Shown: piece by piece, positions 8,017 through 17,838 of the stretch
Position numbering within the stretch: the stretch's first letter is position 1
How the letters are laid out: every line of letters begins with the position of its first letter
Source of the DNA: Haloferula sp.
GTDB lineage: Bacteria > Verrucomicrobiota > Verrucomicrobiia > Verrucomicrobiales > Akkermansiaceae
Assembly: GCA_007126655.1 (NCBI GenBank)
Contig: SLAV01000273.1
Span: 1-32,590, forward strand
Direction of reading: 5' to 3'
Length of the DNA stretch: 32,590 nucleotides
The notes under the pieces: generated by a model
What the model saw: only the letters and a program-made list of their open reading frames with translations
What the model was told of the DNA's origin: nothing
The model's database searches: none
Translations under genes and position numbers: made by a program

Positions 8017-11000
8017 ATGACACGCCTGCTCGCCCGACTCATCCTTACCGCCGCCTTGTTACCCCTGGCCGCTGCGGAAGAAGCCGAATTCCTCACCGCC
8101 TCCATCGCCGACGCCGCGGCCGCATACAACAACGACACCGGTGATTATTCCCGGCAGCGCTTGGGCGAGCCGGGCATCAATGTCGGCCGGCAGGGTGCCC
8201 AGGGACTTTTCCATCAGGCGATGGTGATCCCGTTCCAGCTTCCCGATTTCGGCGTGGAGGCCGAGCCGTTCGAGAACGCCGAGTTTTCGGTGCGGCTAAG
8301 CGGTGATACAAACAGCCCCTCATGGAACGTCGATCTCTACGGCCTGGCACCCCGGTCGAATCCGGACGTCCTGCCCACAAGCGCCGGGAGTGACCCGGGC
8401 GATTTTTTCATGGGCGGCTTCCAAGGCGGGCCGACGGACGACGACACGCCCGGCGTGGTCAAGATCCAGAACAACTTCGTCACCCCATCCACCTCGCCCG
8501 ACAACACCATCACCACCGACATCAGCGGCAGCACCGCGCTCGGCGCCTACCTCAACGCCGCCTACGACAACGGCGCGGGGGCCGGCCAATGGGTGTTTCT
8601 GCGGCTTTCCGGGGACAGCACGCCCGGCGGGGTATCCCGCTACTCTTTCAGCAGCGCCGACCATTCGACTGCGGAAAACCGCCCGCTCATCCGCTACAAT
8701 TTCGGCGACGAGCCGCCGCCACCGCCCGGTCGTGAACGGCCGTTCATCTGGGTCACTGCCGAGGAGCGGGACGACATCCTCGACAAAATCGCCAACCACG
8801 ACTGGGCGCAAAGCAACTTCGACTCCCTGCTCTCGCGGCGCGCCAGCGCCGTCGCCAGCCACCAGGAAGACCGCGACGCCTACGTCCGCGGGCTGCCCGT
8901 CGATTGGGACCTCACGCCCGCGGTGTACCGCACCGAGGGGTCGCAGCACAGCCCCACCCGCAGCGCCACCGAGAGCCGGTTCAACGCCGCGCTCGACGCC
9001 GCCATCCTCTACTACCTCACCGAGGAAACGAAATACGCCGAACTGGCCGGAGACATCCTGCACAACGTGGCGCGCACGCTCACCCTGGCCACTCCATCAA
9101 GCGATGCGAACAACGGCGGATTGATCATCCAAAACGACTTCCTCTACGAGGCCCGCGTCGTCGCCGCCCAGATGCCGGTCGTTTACGACTTCCTTTACGA
9201 TTACCTGCGGGAAAACCCGGTGCATGACGTGCAGCTCGGCGGCCTCACCCAGTTCGCATTCGACGAGGCCCAGGATCTCTTCCGGCTCTATTACAACCTC
9301 GCTCGCACCCGCGGGTTCCAAAGCCACAACAACTGGCACGCGCTGATGAGCACCTGCATGCTCCACCACCTGATGGCCATCGACGATGACGACGAGCGCG
9401 AGGACTACCTCGAGGTCTATCTCGTCAACGGGCCGAACCGCCAGCGCTCGCTCGCGCAGGATTACTCGTTCTACTCGCAGCCGGGCAACATCCTGCCCGA
9501 GTCCCTGCAATACGCCAATGCCGTGCCGACGATCCGCTCCAGCCACATGGTGCTGCTCGACCGCTACGATCCCTCGCTCGACGTCTTCGGCAGCTACCCG
9601 AATTTCCCCCTCACCCTGCCGCGCATCAACGAACTGCGCTATCCGAACGAACAACTGATCCGCTTCGGCAACGGCCCCCGCAGCGGCGGCAACGAGCCGT
9701 ATTTCGATTACGAGCTGGTCTATGCCCAAGCCGTCGAGCGAGGCGACACCGAACTGGCCGCGATGATGGGCGGTCGCATCAACGCCGGAATCGAGGCGGG
9801 CATCCACAGCCGCGACTCGCTCTCGAACTATTCCTCACTCGGGCGGAAAATGGAGCCGCTCAAGCTGCTCTGGGGCGCCCCCGAAATCCCCGAACCGCCG
9901 CGTGAGGCCGACGAGGCAAAACGCACCGACCGCCTGCCGTTCGCGGGCATCACGCTCCAGCGGAACCTCTCGCCGCTCGAAGAGCCGGACTTCGACCTGA
10001 TGGGCTTCGTCGGCGGCGCGGGCCACACCCACAGCCACGCCGGCGGCATGAACATCGAGCTTTACGGAGCCGGGCACGTGCTCGGAGCCAAGGGCGGCCT
10101 CGGGCCGAACCGCAGCAGCGACATCCACCAACGCTACTACCGCACCTTCGCCGGCCACAACACGATCATCGTCAACGGCGGTTCGCGCGGCCAGGGCGGC
10201 TGGCAGCAGATCGACATCAACACGGTGCAGAACGTCGCGATGGAGCCCGCCGTGACCGACGCCGCGGTCTCGCCAAACCACTCGTTCAGCGTGTCCTCGT
10301 TCCTGGACGACAAAGGGAACCTTTCCAACGCCACCCAGCAGCGCACGCTCGCGTTGGTGCGGACGTCGGCGGTCAGCGGGTTCTACGTCGATTTCTTCCG
10401 CAGCAACTCGCCGGTGACCAACCGCACCGCCGTGACTCTCGACGGCCCGGTGACCGACCAATACCACGATTACATCTACCGCAACGTCGGCGAGCTGGAT
10501 CCCGAGGTACTCTTCGGCAGCTCGCCCGCGCAGTTCACCCCCCAGCCCGACCGCTTCCAGAACGACATCGGCGATGGCTATCAACAACCCGGCTGGCGCT
10601 ATTTCGAGAACACCCGCGTGACCCACCCGGACAATCTGCCGCTGCGCGCGCGCTTCACCGCCAACACCGGCGGCGCGCAGCGCTGCATGACGCTCCACAT
10701 GCCCGCCGTGGCCACCCGCGAGGTGGCGCTGGTGGAAAGCCCGCAGATCGATGACGCACCCTCCCCCTACGGCGCGCGCAACTCCCCCACCCTGGTGATC
10801 CGCCAGATCGGCGAGGCGCACGACCGGCCGTTCGCCGCGGTCTTCGAGCCACACCTCGGCGAGGACGGCGGCACCGTGCAGAACGTGACTCACTTGGAGA
10901 GCAACGGCGTGGTGGTGGGAGTGAAAGTGGAGAGCCTCATCGAAGGCGTGCCCGCGACCCACTACGTGATCGCCCAGCCGGAGCCGGACCAGACGTTTTT

Positions 11001-12783
11001 GGACCGCAGCTCGGGGTTCAGGTTCGAGGGCCGCTTTGGTATCGCTGCCGATCTCGGCAACGGCTTCATCAGCCTCTATCTCGGCGAGGGATCGTCCATG
11101 ACATATCGCGGCCGCACCATTTCCACCGACAACGGGTCGGACTCGCAGGCCGAGGTGCGGTTCGTGCCCGGCGCGGAGCCGGACGTGACCTCGAACACGG
11201 CGGTCAGCGTCGCCCAGCCGGATGCCCCGACTGTGAGCCAGGTGGACGACCAGGTCATCACTCCGGCGATGGCCCCGCTGGAGATCCCCTTCACCGTGGA
11301 CGACACCTCCGTGCCGCCGGGCGACCTGGTGGTTTCGGCGGTTTCCACGAATCCACTCCTGTTCCCCGAGGGCAGCCTCGTGGTCTCCGGCGATGGCGCG
11401 GCACGCACGCTCACGCTCACGCCCGCCCGGGGCGTGTTCGGCACCGCCACGATCACCCTCACCGCCGACAACGGCACCGGCTTCGGCGGCAGTTCGTTCG
11501 ACATCACCGTGGAATCCGCCGCGAATTTCGCCGGTGTGCTGCCGAGCCTGCCGGAGGACGCGGCCGTGCGACACGACAACATCGTGGACAACGAGACTTC
11601 GAGCAGCGTCGGCATTGGCGCGTATAACAATGTGGTTGAACGCTGCGCGGTCTTCGTCTTCCAGTTGCCGGACTTCGGCCCCGTGGAGAATCCCTTCGTG
11701 GAATCCTCCTTCTCGTTCAATTACACGGGCAAATTGAATAACGCCCGCGCGACCGACTTGTATGGTCTGGCGGTTCGGAATTCGCCCGCCGTGCTGGGAA
11801 GCGATTATTACGGTCAGACGGACGATCCCGATCCCACCCCAGGGACCGTGCGCCTGCAGGAGGCGATCTTGGACAACAGCACCAGCTTTGGCATCCTCTC
11901 CACATCATTCGATGCGGGCCTGGCCCTGACGGATCATCTCAACGCCGCGTATGACTCTGGTGCCAACGCCGGGAAATACGTGTTCCTGCGCCTGAACACG
12001 CGGGTTCCGCTCAGCGGTGCGAACCGTGCCAACGTCACGATGTCGGAGGGCGGCAGCGAAGGTCCGCCGGACACGCGGCCGCGCATCAACTTCACCGCCG
12101 CGCTCCCGGAGGAACCCACGGTTTCCACGCCCGCGGACGTCTCGGTGCCCGTGGGCACGCCGCCGGGGCCGGTCACGGTCGGGATCGGCGGCAGCGCCGA
12201 TTCGCTCGCCGCCACCTCGTCGAACCAGGGCCTGCTGCCGGACGGCGGCATCGCCATCAGCGGCACCGGAGGCGAACGCACGCTCACCCTCGCGCCCGCG
12301 CCGGACACCCTCGGAACCACCACGATCACCCTCACCGCAAGCGACGGACAGGCGGAGGCCACCGCCACCTTCAACCTGGAAATCACCGGCGACGCGATGC
12401 AGCGCTGGAGGTTCGCCAACTTCGGCACCACCGCGCCGACCGGCGATGCCGCGCCCGATGCGAACCCCGATGGCGACGCCTACGACAACGCGGCGGAATA
12501 CACCCTGGGCACCGATCCCAACACGCCCGTCACCGGTACGCTGCTCTCACTGATGTCGGCCGGGGATGATTCGCGCACCGCGGTGTTCCTCGCCAGGGCC
12601 GCCGATGGGCCGGGATACGAGGGACTCACCCGCTATTACACCATCGAGTTTTCCGAAAACCTGACCGACTGGGACGACCTGCCGGACGCAACCGACATCG
12701 TCGGCGCGAACCAGGTGGTTGTCACCGAACTGCCCGAAGGCGGGGAGCGCGTGTTCTACCGCTTGAAAGTGCGCCTGGAGTGA
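8017..12783 (+). CDS. Large secreted heparinase II/III-like polysaccharide lyase with duplicated beta-sandwich modules
   Basis: Signal peptide MTRLLARLILTAALLPLAAA; alpha/alpha toroid region; GGAGHTHSHAGGMNIELYGAGHVLGAKGG...YYRTFAGHNTIIVNGG as in heparinase II/III; two homologous DNRLRE-like modules, two Ig/cadherin-like repeats (ATITLTADNG, TTITLTASDG), C-terminal WRFANFGT...DANPDGDAYDNAAEYTLGTDP module. Confidence 0.83.
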   Translation: MTRLLARLILTAALLPLAAAEEAEFLTASIADAAAAYNNDTGDYSRQRLGEPGINVGRQGAQGLFHQAMVIPFQLPDFGVEAEPFENAEFSVRLSGDTNSPSWNVDLYGLAPRSNPDVLPTSAGSDPGDFFMGGFQGGPTDDDTPGVVKIQNNFVTPSTSPDNTITTDISGSTALGAYLNAAYDNGAGAGQWVFLRLSGDSTPGGVSRYSFSSADHSTAENRPLIRYNFGDEPPPPPGRERPFIWVTAEERDDILDKIANHDWAQSNFDSLLSRRASAVASHQEDRDAYVRGLPVDWDLTPAVYRTEGSQHSPTRSATESRFNAALDAAILYYLTEETKYAELAGDILHNVARTLTLATPSSDANNGGLIIQNDFLYEARVVAAQMPVVYDFLYDYLRENPVHDVQLGGLTQFAFDEAQDLFRLYYNLARTRGFQSHNNWHALMSTCMLHHLMAIDDDDEREDYLEVYLVNGPNRQRSLAQDYSFYSQPGNILPESLQYANAVPTIRSSHMVLLDRYDPSLDVFGSYPNFPLTLPRINELRYPNEQLIRFGNGPRSGGNEPYFDYELVYAQAVERGDTELAAMMGGRINAGIEAGIHSRDSLSNYSSLGRKMEPLKLLWGAPEIPEPPREADEAKRTDRLPFAGITLQRNLSPLEEPDFDLMGFVGGAGHTHSHAGGMNIELYGAGHVLGAKGGLGPNRSSDIHQRYYRTFAGHNTIIVNGGSRGQGGWQQIDINTVQNVAMEPAVTDAAVSPNHSFSVSSFLDDKGNLSNATQQRTLALVRTSAVSGFYVDFFRSNSPVTNRTAVTLDGPVTDQYHDYIYRNVGELDPEVLFGSSPAQFTPQPDRFQNDIGDGYQQPGWRYFENTRVTHPDNLPLRARFTANTGGAQRCMTLHMPAVATREVALVESPQIDDAPSPYGARNSPTLVIRQIGEAHDRPFAAVFEPHLGEDGGTVQNVTHLESNGVVVGVKVESLIEGVPATHYVIAQPEPDQTFLDRSSGFRFEGRFGIAADLGNGFISLYLGEGSSMTYRGRTISTDNGSDSQAEVRFVPGAEPDVTSNTAVSVAQPDAPTVSQVDDQVITPAMAPLEIPFTVDDTSVPPGDLVVSAVSTNPLLFPEGSLVVSGDGAARTLTLTPARGVFGTATITLTADNGTGFGGSSFDITVESAANFAGVLPSLPEDAAVRHDNIVDNETSSSVGIGAYNNVVERCAVFVFQLPDFGPVENPFVESSFSFNYTGKLNNARATDLYGLAVRNSPAVLGSDYYGQTDDPDPTPGTVRLQEAILDNSTSFGILSTSFDAGLALTDHLNAAYDSGANAGKYVFLRLNTRVPLSGANRANVTMSEGGSEGPPDTRPRINFTAALPEEPTVSTPADVSVPVGTPPGPVTVGIGGSADSLAATSSNQGLLPDGGIAISGTGGERTLTLAPAPDTLGTTTITLTASDGQAEATATFNLEITGDAMQRWRFANFGTTAPTGDAAPDANPDGDAYDNAAEYTLGTDPNTPVTGTLLSLMSAGDDSRTAVFLARAADGPGYEGLTRYYTIEFSENLTDWDDLPDATDIVGANQVVVTELPEGGERVFYRLKVRLE

Positions 12784-12801
12784 GGGACCGGCGCGACCGG
12801 C

Positions 12802-13491
12802 TCACCCCGGGATTTCCCGGCCGTCCAGAATGGCCCGGGAGAACGGATCTCCGGCTTGCGCGAACTCGCGCAGGTGCTCGTTCGCCAGGTCGCGCACGGC
12901 GGCGTCCGGGTTGGCGAGGGCCGCGCGGAGAACCTGCCACTCCGAAAAACGATCGAGCATCGCCGCGGCCTCGGCGGCCGTGGCGGTGGGCAGCGCCTCA
13001 ATATAGCGGGCGCGCACCACGCCCTCCAGATGCAGCATGTCCTGCCTGTCCTTCTCCCGGCCGGTATCGAGCTTGCTCTGGAGCAGGTCGAGCGGATCGG
13101 GCAGCCAGGTGCCGTCGTCATTCCGAGTGGCGCGGTTGAAAACCTCCTCGAAGGCGTCTTCCACGTATTCGTTCGGACGGCGGAAGATGTCGATGGGGCA
13201 GTTCAGGCCCCGCAATCTCACCATGCCGGTTGCCTCCGCAACTTCGGGGATTTCTTTTTCGTTGATCTTCCGCCAGCCGGGTAATCCATGCATGGTGACG
13301 TGGGGAAAAGAACGACACGCGCCGGCAAGCGCATTGGTCCAGGTTTCCGGTGAATCCATCGGGTCCAGCCAGATGTCCGCGTCCATCGTCGCACGGCTTA
13401 AACCATGCGCGATTACGGCCAATCCCCCGAGCACGATGACGCGGTGGCTCCGGGTCAGGTGTCTGACGAATTCGTCGCTTGTGGTCGCCAT
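12802..13491 (-). CDS. Nucleotidyltransferase-fold protein (DUF6036/AbiEii-like)
   Basis: VIVLGGLAVIAHGLSRATMDADIWLDP (GG...TxDxD nucleotidyltransferase motif) and DLLQSKLDTGREKDRQDMLHLEGVVRARYI tail typical of this superfamily. Confidence 0.72.
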   Translation of the reverse strand: MATTSDEFVRHLTRSHRVIVLGGLAVIAHGLSRATMDADIWLDPMDSPETWTNALAGACRSFPHVTMHGLPGWRKINEKEIPEVAEATGMVRLRGLNCPIDIFRRPNEYVEDAFEEVFNRATRNDDGTWLPDPLDLLQSKLDTGREKDRQDMLHLEGVVRARYIEALPTATAAEAAAMLDRFSEWQVLRAALANPDAAVRDLANEHLREFAQAGDPFSRAILDGREIPG

Positions 13492-13691
13492 TTCAAAACG
13501 GTTTGATTGACGTTTTCCGCAATAAACCAGTAATCCGCCACCGACCGCGGGTTTTCCATCCACGGCACGCTGTTGTCGGTGATTTTCGACGGGGCCACAT
13601 GCCGCCGCCGCCGCTTGCGCATCAACTGGTGGGAAATGCGGCGCGCCCAGTCTTCCTGCAGACTGCGGATCGACGGACGGTAAGGTTTCAT
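13455..13691 (-). CDS. Small basic protein, possible partner of the nucleotidyltransferase
   Basis: 78-aa ORF MKPYRPSIRSLQEDWARRISHQLMRKRRRR...; its 3' end overlaps the nucleotidyltransferase start by 37 bp, same strand. Confidence 0.5.
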   Translation of the reverse strand: MKPYRPSIRSLQEDWARRISHQLMRKRRRRHVAPSKITDNSVPWMENPRSVADYWFIAENVNQTVLKWRPQATNSSDT

Positions 13692-13866
13692 GGCGGCCAA
13701 GATAGGTCTCCGGAGTGCGGCGGGCAAGGATGCTTTCGCCATGGATCAAAAGCCTCACATGGCGGAATTTTGGCATGATGTTTCCCGTTTCCCGCGCGCG
13801 TTTCCCGTGTATCCTACGCACCAGCTCAGCCCGACCACTCACTCTTCAACACTTGCTCTTTCCATC

Positions 13867-16152
13867 ATGAAATCCATCCTGAAACACCCAATCCATCTTC
13901 CCACCGCGGCTTCTTTCTTGGCGATCGCGCTGGGCTTGTGCATCTCCTTGGTTTTGCCGGTGCCCGTGCATGCAGGGGAAACGGAAGACGCGGAGAGCCA
14001 ACTGGAAAGCATGCCTCTGGCAGGACCTGGCGCGCATTTACTTGCGGCCGGCGAAAGCGCGTCGATGTTGATCGAGGTGCCCGGGCACGACGCGGAGCAA
14101 GGGGAACGGCTGGGCGTGCTCGCGATGGAAATCTACGGCACCATCGGAGACGGTGCCGGACGGGTTGAACTCAAGGCGGTGGACGCCGAAAGCCGCGAAG
14201 TCATCGCATCCGGCGACGCCGATGTGACGCATGAAGCCGAACCCGCCCCGTGGGGGGTGATTTTCTCGTCGGAAACCCGGACCCACCGTGCCGCAATGGC
14301 ATTCGATGGCAATCCGGCGACTTTCTGGCAGTCGCAACAGCGGGATGGGGATGAAGAATGGATCGGCCTGGAATTCCAATCCCCCGTCCGCATGGCCGGC
14401 TTGAATTACCTTCCGCGTTCCGGACGGAATGCCCATGGCGTGGCGCGCGAATTCCGGCTGGATATCCGCAGGCCGGGCGGCGACTGGGAAAGCGCGGCTA
14501 CGGGCCAACGCAGGCGAGAGCCACGCTCGGAATTGGAGGTCGCGCTCCCCGAGCCAATGGAAGTCGAGGCCTTCCGCTTCGTGATATTGCAGGACTGGCG
14601 TCGCAACGGTTACGGCAGTGCCGCCGGGATCGGGCTGCCCGGTCTTGATGTGGATTTGTCACCGGCTCGGGCGTCCTCGCACGCGTGGATGGAAATCCCG
14701 CCGGAGATGATGAAGCGGCTCGGTGGAAAGTCGTTCGAGCTTTGGGTGCGCAATCCATCCGCACAGGCGGTGGTGATCGGCGCGCCGCTGCCGCATTTCT
14801 CGCTTGTCCCACCGAAGCCGGACCGCGGCATGATCGGGCGGCCCGGCAGGAGCGGTCCGAACCAGATCGGCGCCGGTCTCCTTGGGTTCAATGCGCTCAG
14901 CGTGCATCAACAAAGCGCCCTGCCCGTAATGAACGTCCGCGATGATACCGCCGCCGCCCGGCAGGGGCTGCGGCAAGGCGACGTGATTGTCGCCGTGGGC
15001 GGGCGTCCCCTGCCGGTCAATCCGCTCACGCCCGGGTGGGCGTGGTTCCGCGACAGCCACGAGGCAATTCTCGGCCGTGAAATTGAAGCGGCCCTCGAAG
15101 CCGGTGATTCCCAACTCGCCCTCACCTTGCTGCGCGAGGGTGCCGTGGAGGAAATTCATCTGCCGCTCGACCGCGAGGCCGCGTTCACCACGCTGAACCC
15201 GGCGGATGACCCCGAGGCCGCCCGCATGCTCGAAGACCTCATCGACTTTCTCGTGCGCACGCAGCGCGATAACGGCAGTTGGTCTCGCTGCATGATCCGC
15301 ACCTCGCTCTCCGCCCTGGCCCTGCTGGCGACCGGCGATGCCGAACACCACGAACGCGTCGAAAAGGCGGTCGAATGGACCATGCGGCGCTACCCCGATA
15401 CCGATGCCTTCGGCCGCCTCGGTTTCTGGCCCGCTTCCTATGCGGGCCTGCTTCTCACCGAATGGCATCTCGCCACCGGCGAGGGCGACTTGTTGCCGGT
15501 ATTCGAGGCGATCCGCGACTGGACGGTTGACGGGGCGGTGGAAACCCGCTGGGAAGTGCTCGGCCTCGGTCACACGCCGGGAGGCATGCCTTACCAGCAG
15601 CGAGGGTTGGTGGCGCCGGCCTGCCACCTGCTCGTCTTCGAGGCGCTCGCCATGCGCGCTGGCATGGAATCCGGCATCTGGGAACTGCTCATGCCCTACA
15701 TGGAGATGAGCTGGTCCGATCCCGCCGAGGACGGCCACGGCGCGCTGGGATACAATCCGAGTTTCAAGGATAACCGGGAGTTCTGGTCGCGGACGGGATT
15801 GTTTGCCATGGCCGCTCATTTGCGCGGCGAGCGCACCGACATGCGCGACGCGATGATCCGGGTGATGCACGAGCGCCACCCGTGGTTCCGCAACAGCCAT
15901 GCCTACGGCGAGCCCGGCGGAGCGCTCGGATTGCTCGCCCTCAACCTCGTCTCACCGGAAATTTTCGCGGAAGTGATTGGTGAATACACCTGGTCGTTCT
16001 CACTCGCGTGGGAGCCGGGGCATGGCCTCCGCTACACCAGCCCCCACTGGGGTTCCCGCGCCATGGGCCAGGAAGACCTGATCAACGCCGCATACGCCCT
16101 CATGCTCCAGGCTCCACAACGCACCCTCCACCTGACCGGTCGAGAGCCTTGA
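13867..16152 (+). CDS. Secreted protein with discoidin (F5/8 C)-like, PDZ and DUF6288-type alpha/alpha-toroid domains
   Basis: Signal peptide (FLAIALGLCISLVLPVPVHA); AMAFDGNPATFWQSQ...EWIGLEFQSPVRMAGLNYLPR (F5/8 C); DDTAAARQGLRQGDVIVAVGGRPL (PDZ); DLIDFLVRTQRDNGSW...HTPGGMPYQQRGLVAPACHLLVFEAL toroid region. Confidence 0.75.
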   Translation: MKSILKHPIHLPTAASFLAIALGLCISLVLPVPVHAGETEDAESQLESMPLAGPGAHLLAAGESASMLIEVPGHDAEQGERLGVLAMEIYGTIGDGAGRVELKAVDAESREVIASGDADVTHEAEPAPWGVIFSSETRTHRAAMAFDGNPATFWQSQQRDGDEEWIGLEFQSPVRMAGLNYLPRSGRNAHGVAREFRLDIRRPGGDWESAATGQRRREPRSELEVALPEPMEVEAFRFVILQDWRRNGYGSAAGIGLPGLDVDLSPARASSHAWMEIPPEMMKRLGGKSFELWVRNPSAQAVVIGAPLPHFSLVPPKPDRGMIGRPGRSGPNQIGAGLLGFNALSVHQQSALPVMNVRDDTAAARQGLRQGDVIVAVGGRPLPVNPLTPGWAWFRDSHEAILGREIEAALEAGDSQLALTLLREGAVEEIHLPLDREAAFTTLNPADDPEAARMLEDLIDFLVRTQRDNGSWSRCMIRTSLSALALLATGDAEHHERVEKAVEWTMRRYPDTDAFGRLGFWPASYAGLLLTEWHLATGEGDLLPVFEAIRDWTVDGAVETRWEVLGLGHTPGGMPYQQRGLVAPACHLLVFEALAMRAGMESGIWELLMPYMEMSWSDPAEDGHGALGYNPSFKDNREFWSRTGLFAMAAHLRGERTDMRDAMIRVMHERHPWFRNSHAYGEPGGALGLLALNLVSPEIFAEVIGEYTWSFSLAWEPGHGLRYTSPHWGSRAMGQEDLINAAYALMLQAPQRTLHLTGREP

Positions 16153-16306
16153 GCGGGTCCGGTCTCGATCCATGGCGGTGAGGTAATGGCGTGCTCAAGA
16201 GGTGCTTGAGGAATCGTCCGCAGGCAAACGCTCCTCGCGCACCCCCTGACGTCGGGGACTTAATCCTTGCCCATGCGGGGCCGGACCCCAAGGGTGCGCC
16301 GCCTTC

Positions 16307-17794
16307 ATGCCCACATCGAATCTCTCCCAGCAATGGTTTTCCAACATCCGCGGCGATCTGCTCGCGGGCATCGTCGTCGCCCTCGCGCTCATCCCCGAGG
16401 CGATCGCGTTTTCAATCATTGCCGGAGTCGATCCCAAGGTCGGACTCTACGCTTCGTTCTGCATCTCGGTGGTCATCGCCTTCACCGGCGGGCGCCCCGG
16501 CATGATCTCCGCCGCAACCGCCGCCATGGCCGTGTTGATGGTCTCGCTGGTCAGGGACCACGGACTCGAATACCTGCTCGCCGCCACGCTGCTCACCGGG
16601 GTGATCCAGATTGTGTTCGGGTTCCTCAAGGTCGGCAGCCTGATGCGATTCGTTTCCAAGGCCGTCATGACCGGCTTCGTCAACGCCCTGGCGATCCTGA
16701 TTTTCCTCGCCCAACTGCCGGAGCTGAACCTGGGCGTCGAGGGAGTTGGATGGGTCACCTACGCGATGGTGGCCGGCGGCCTGGGCATCATCTACCTGCT
16801 GCCACGCCTCACCAAGGCGGTGCCGTCGCCGCTCGTCTGCATCATCGTGCTCACCGGGCTGGCGATGTTTCTGAACCTCGACGTCCGCCGCGTCGGCGAC
16901 CTCGGCGAGCTACCCGACACGCTGCCCGTGTTCCTGTGGCCCGATGTGCCGCTCGATTTCGAGACGCTCGCGATCATCTTCCCCTACTCGCTGAGCCTCG
17001 CGGTCGTCGGCCTGCTCGAATCGCTGATGACCGCACAGATCGTCGATGACCTCACCGACACCCCGAGCGACAAAAACCGCGAGGCGCGCGGCCAGGGCGT
17101 CGCCAACATCACCGCCGGCCTGTTCGGCGGCATGGCCGGCTGCGCGATGATCGGCCAGTCCGTCATCAACGTGAAATCCGGCGGCCGCACCCGCCTGTCC
17201 ACCCTCACCGCCGGCATCGTGCTCCTGATCCTGCTGCTGCTTCTCGGCCCGTGGGTCAGACAGATCCCCATGCCCGCGCTCGTCGCCGTGATGATCATGG
17301 TGTCCATCGGCACGTTCTCGTGGGTCTCGATCCGGAACCTCGTCGTCCACCCGTCCACCACCAGCATGGTCATGCTCACCACCGTCATCACCGTGGTGTG
17401 GACGCACAACCTGGCGCTAGGCGTCGGCGCGGGGGTGTTGCTCGCCTCATTGTTTTTCGCCCGCAAGGTGGCGCGGATCATCCGCATCACCAGCGACCTC
17501 GAGGGCGGCACCCGCACCTACACCGTGCGCGGCCAGGTGTTCTTCGTCTCGGCGGAAACCTTCATCGACGCGTTTGATTTCAAGGAGGCCATCGACAAGG
17601 TTGTCATCGACGTGTCGCAGGCCCACTTCTGGGATCTCACCGCCGTTGGCGCGCTCGACAGGGTCGTCCTCAAATTCCGCCGCGAGGGCACCGAAGTGGA
17701 AATCCTCGGCCTGAACGAGGCCAGCGCCACCATCGTCCACAAACTCGGCACCCACGACAAACCCGGAGCCATCGACCGCATGCTCGACCACTGA
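16307..17794 (+). CDS. SulP/SLC26 family anion transporter with STAS domain
   Basis: [61 protein letters not shown]-terminal STAS ([23 protein letters not shown]). Confidence 0.93.
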   Translation: MPTSNLSQQWFSNIRGDLLAGIVVALALIPEAIAFSIIAGVDPKVGLYASFCISVVIAFTGGRPGMISAATAAMAVLMVSLVRDHGLEYLLAATLLTGVIQIVFGFLKVGSLMRFVSKAVMTGFVNALAILIFLAQLPELNLGVEGVGWVTYAMVAGGLGIIYLLPRLTKAVPSPLVCIIVLTGLAMFLNLDVRRVGDLGELPDTLPVFLWPDVPLDFETLAIIFPYSLSLAVVGLLESLMTAQIVDDLTDTPSDKNREARGQGVANITAGLFGGMAGCAMIGQSVINVKSGGRTRLSTLTAGIVLLILLLLLGPWVRQIPMPALVAVMIMVSIGTFSWVSIRNLVVHPSTTSMVMLTTVITVVWTHNLALGVGAGVLLASLFFARKVARIIRITSDLEGGTRTYTVRGQVFFVSAETFIDAFDFKEAIDKVVIDVSQAHFWDLTAVGALDRVVLKFRREGTEVEILGLNEASATIVHKLGTHDKPGAIDRMLDH

Positions 17795-17838
17795 GCTTGT
17801 CAGCATTTCAGCATTTCAGAATTTCAAATTTCACCACC

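Noticed and set aside
9835-11574. 579-aa minus-strand ORF inside the heparinase-like gene
   Set aside because: Antisense shadow with biased Arg/His/Gly composition.
14659-15900. 413-aa minus-strand ORF opposite the PDZ/DUF6288-type gene
   Set aside because: Shadow ORF; no motif.
16153-16306. Riboswitch upstream of sulP
   Set aside because: Only short imperfect stems (for example CCCCTGACGTCGGGG); no recognisable class.
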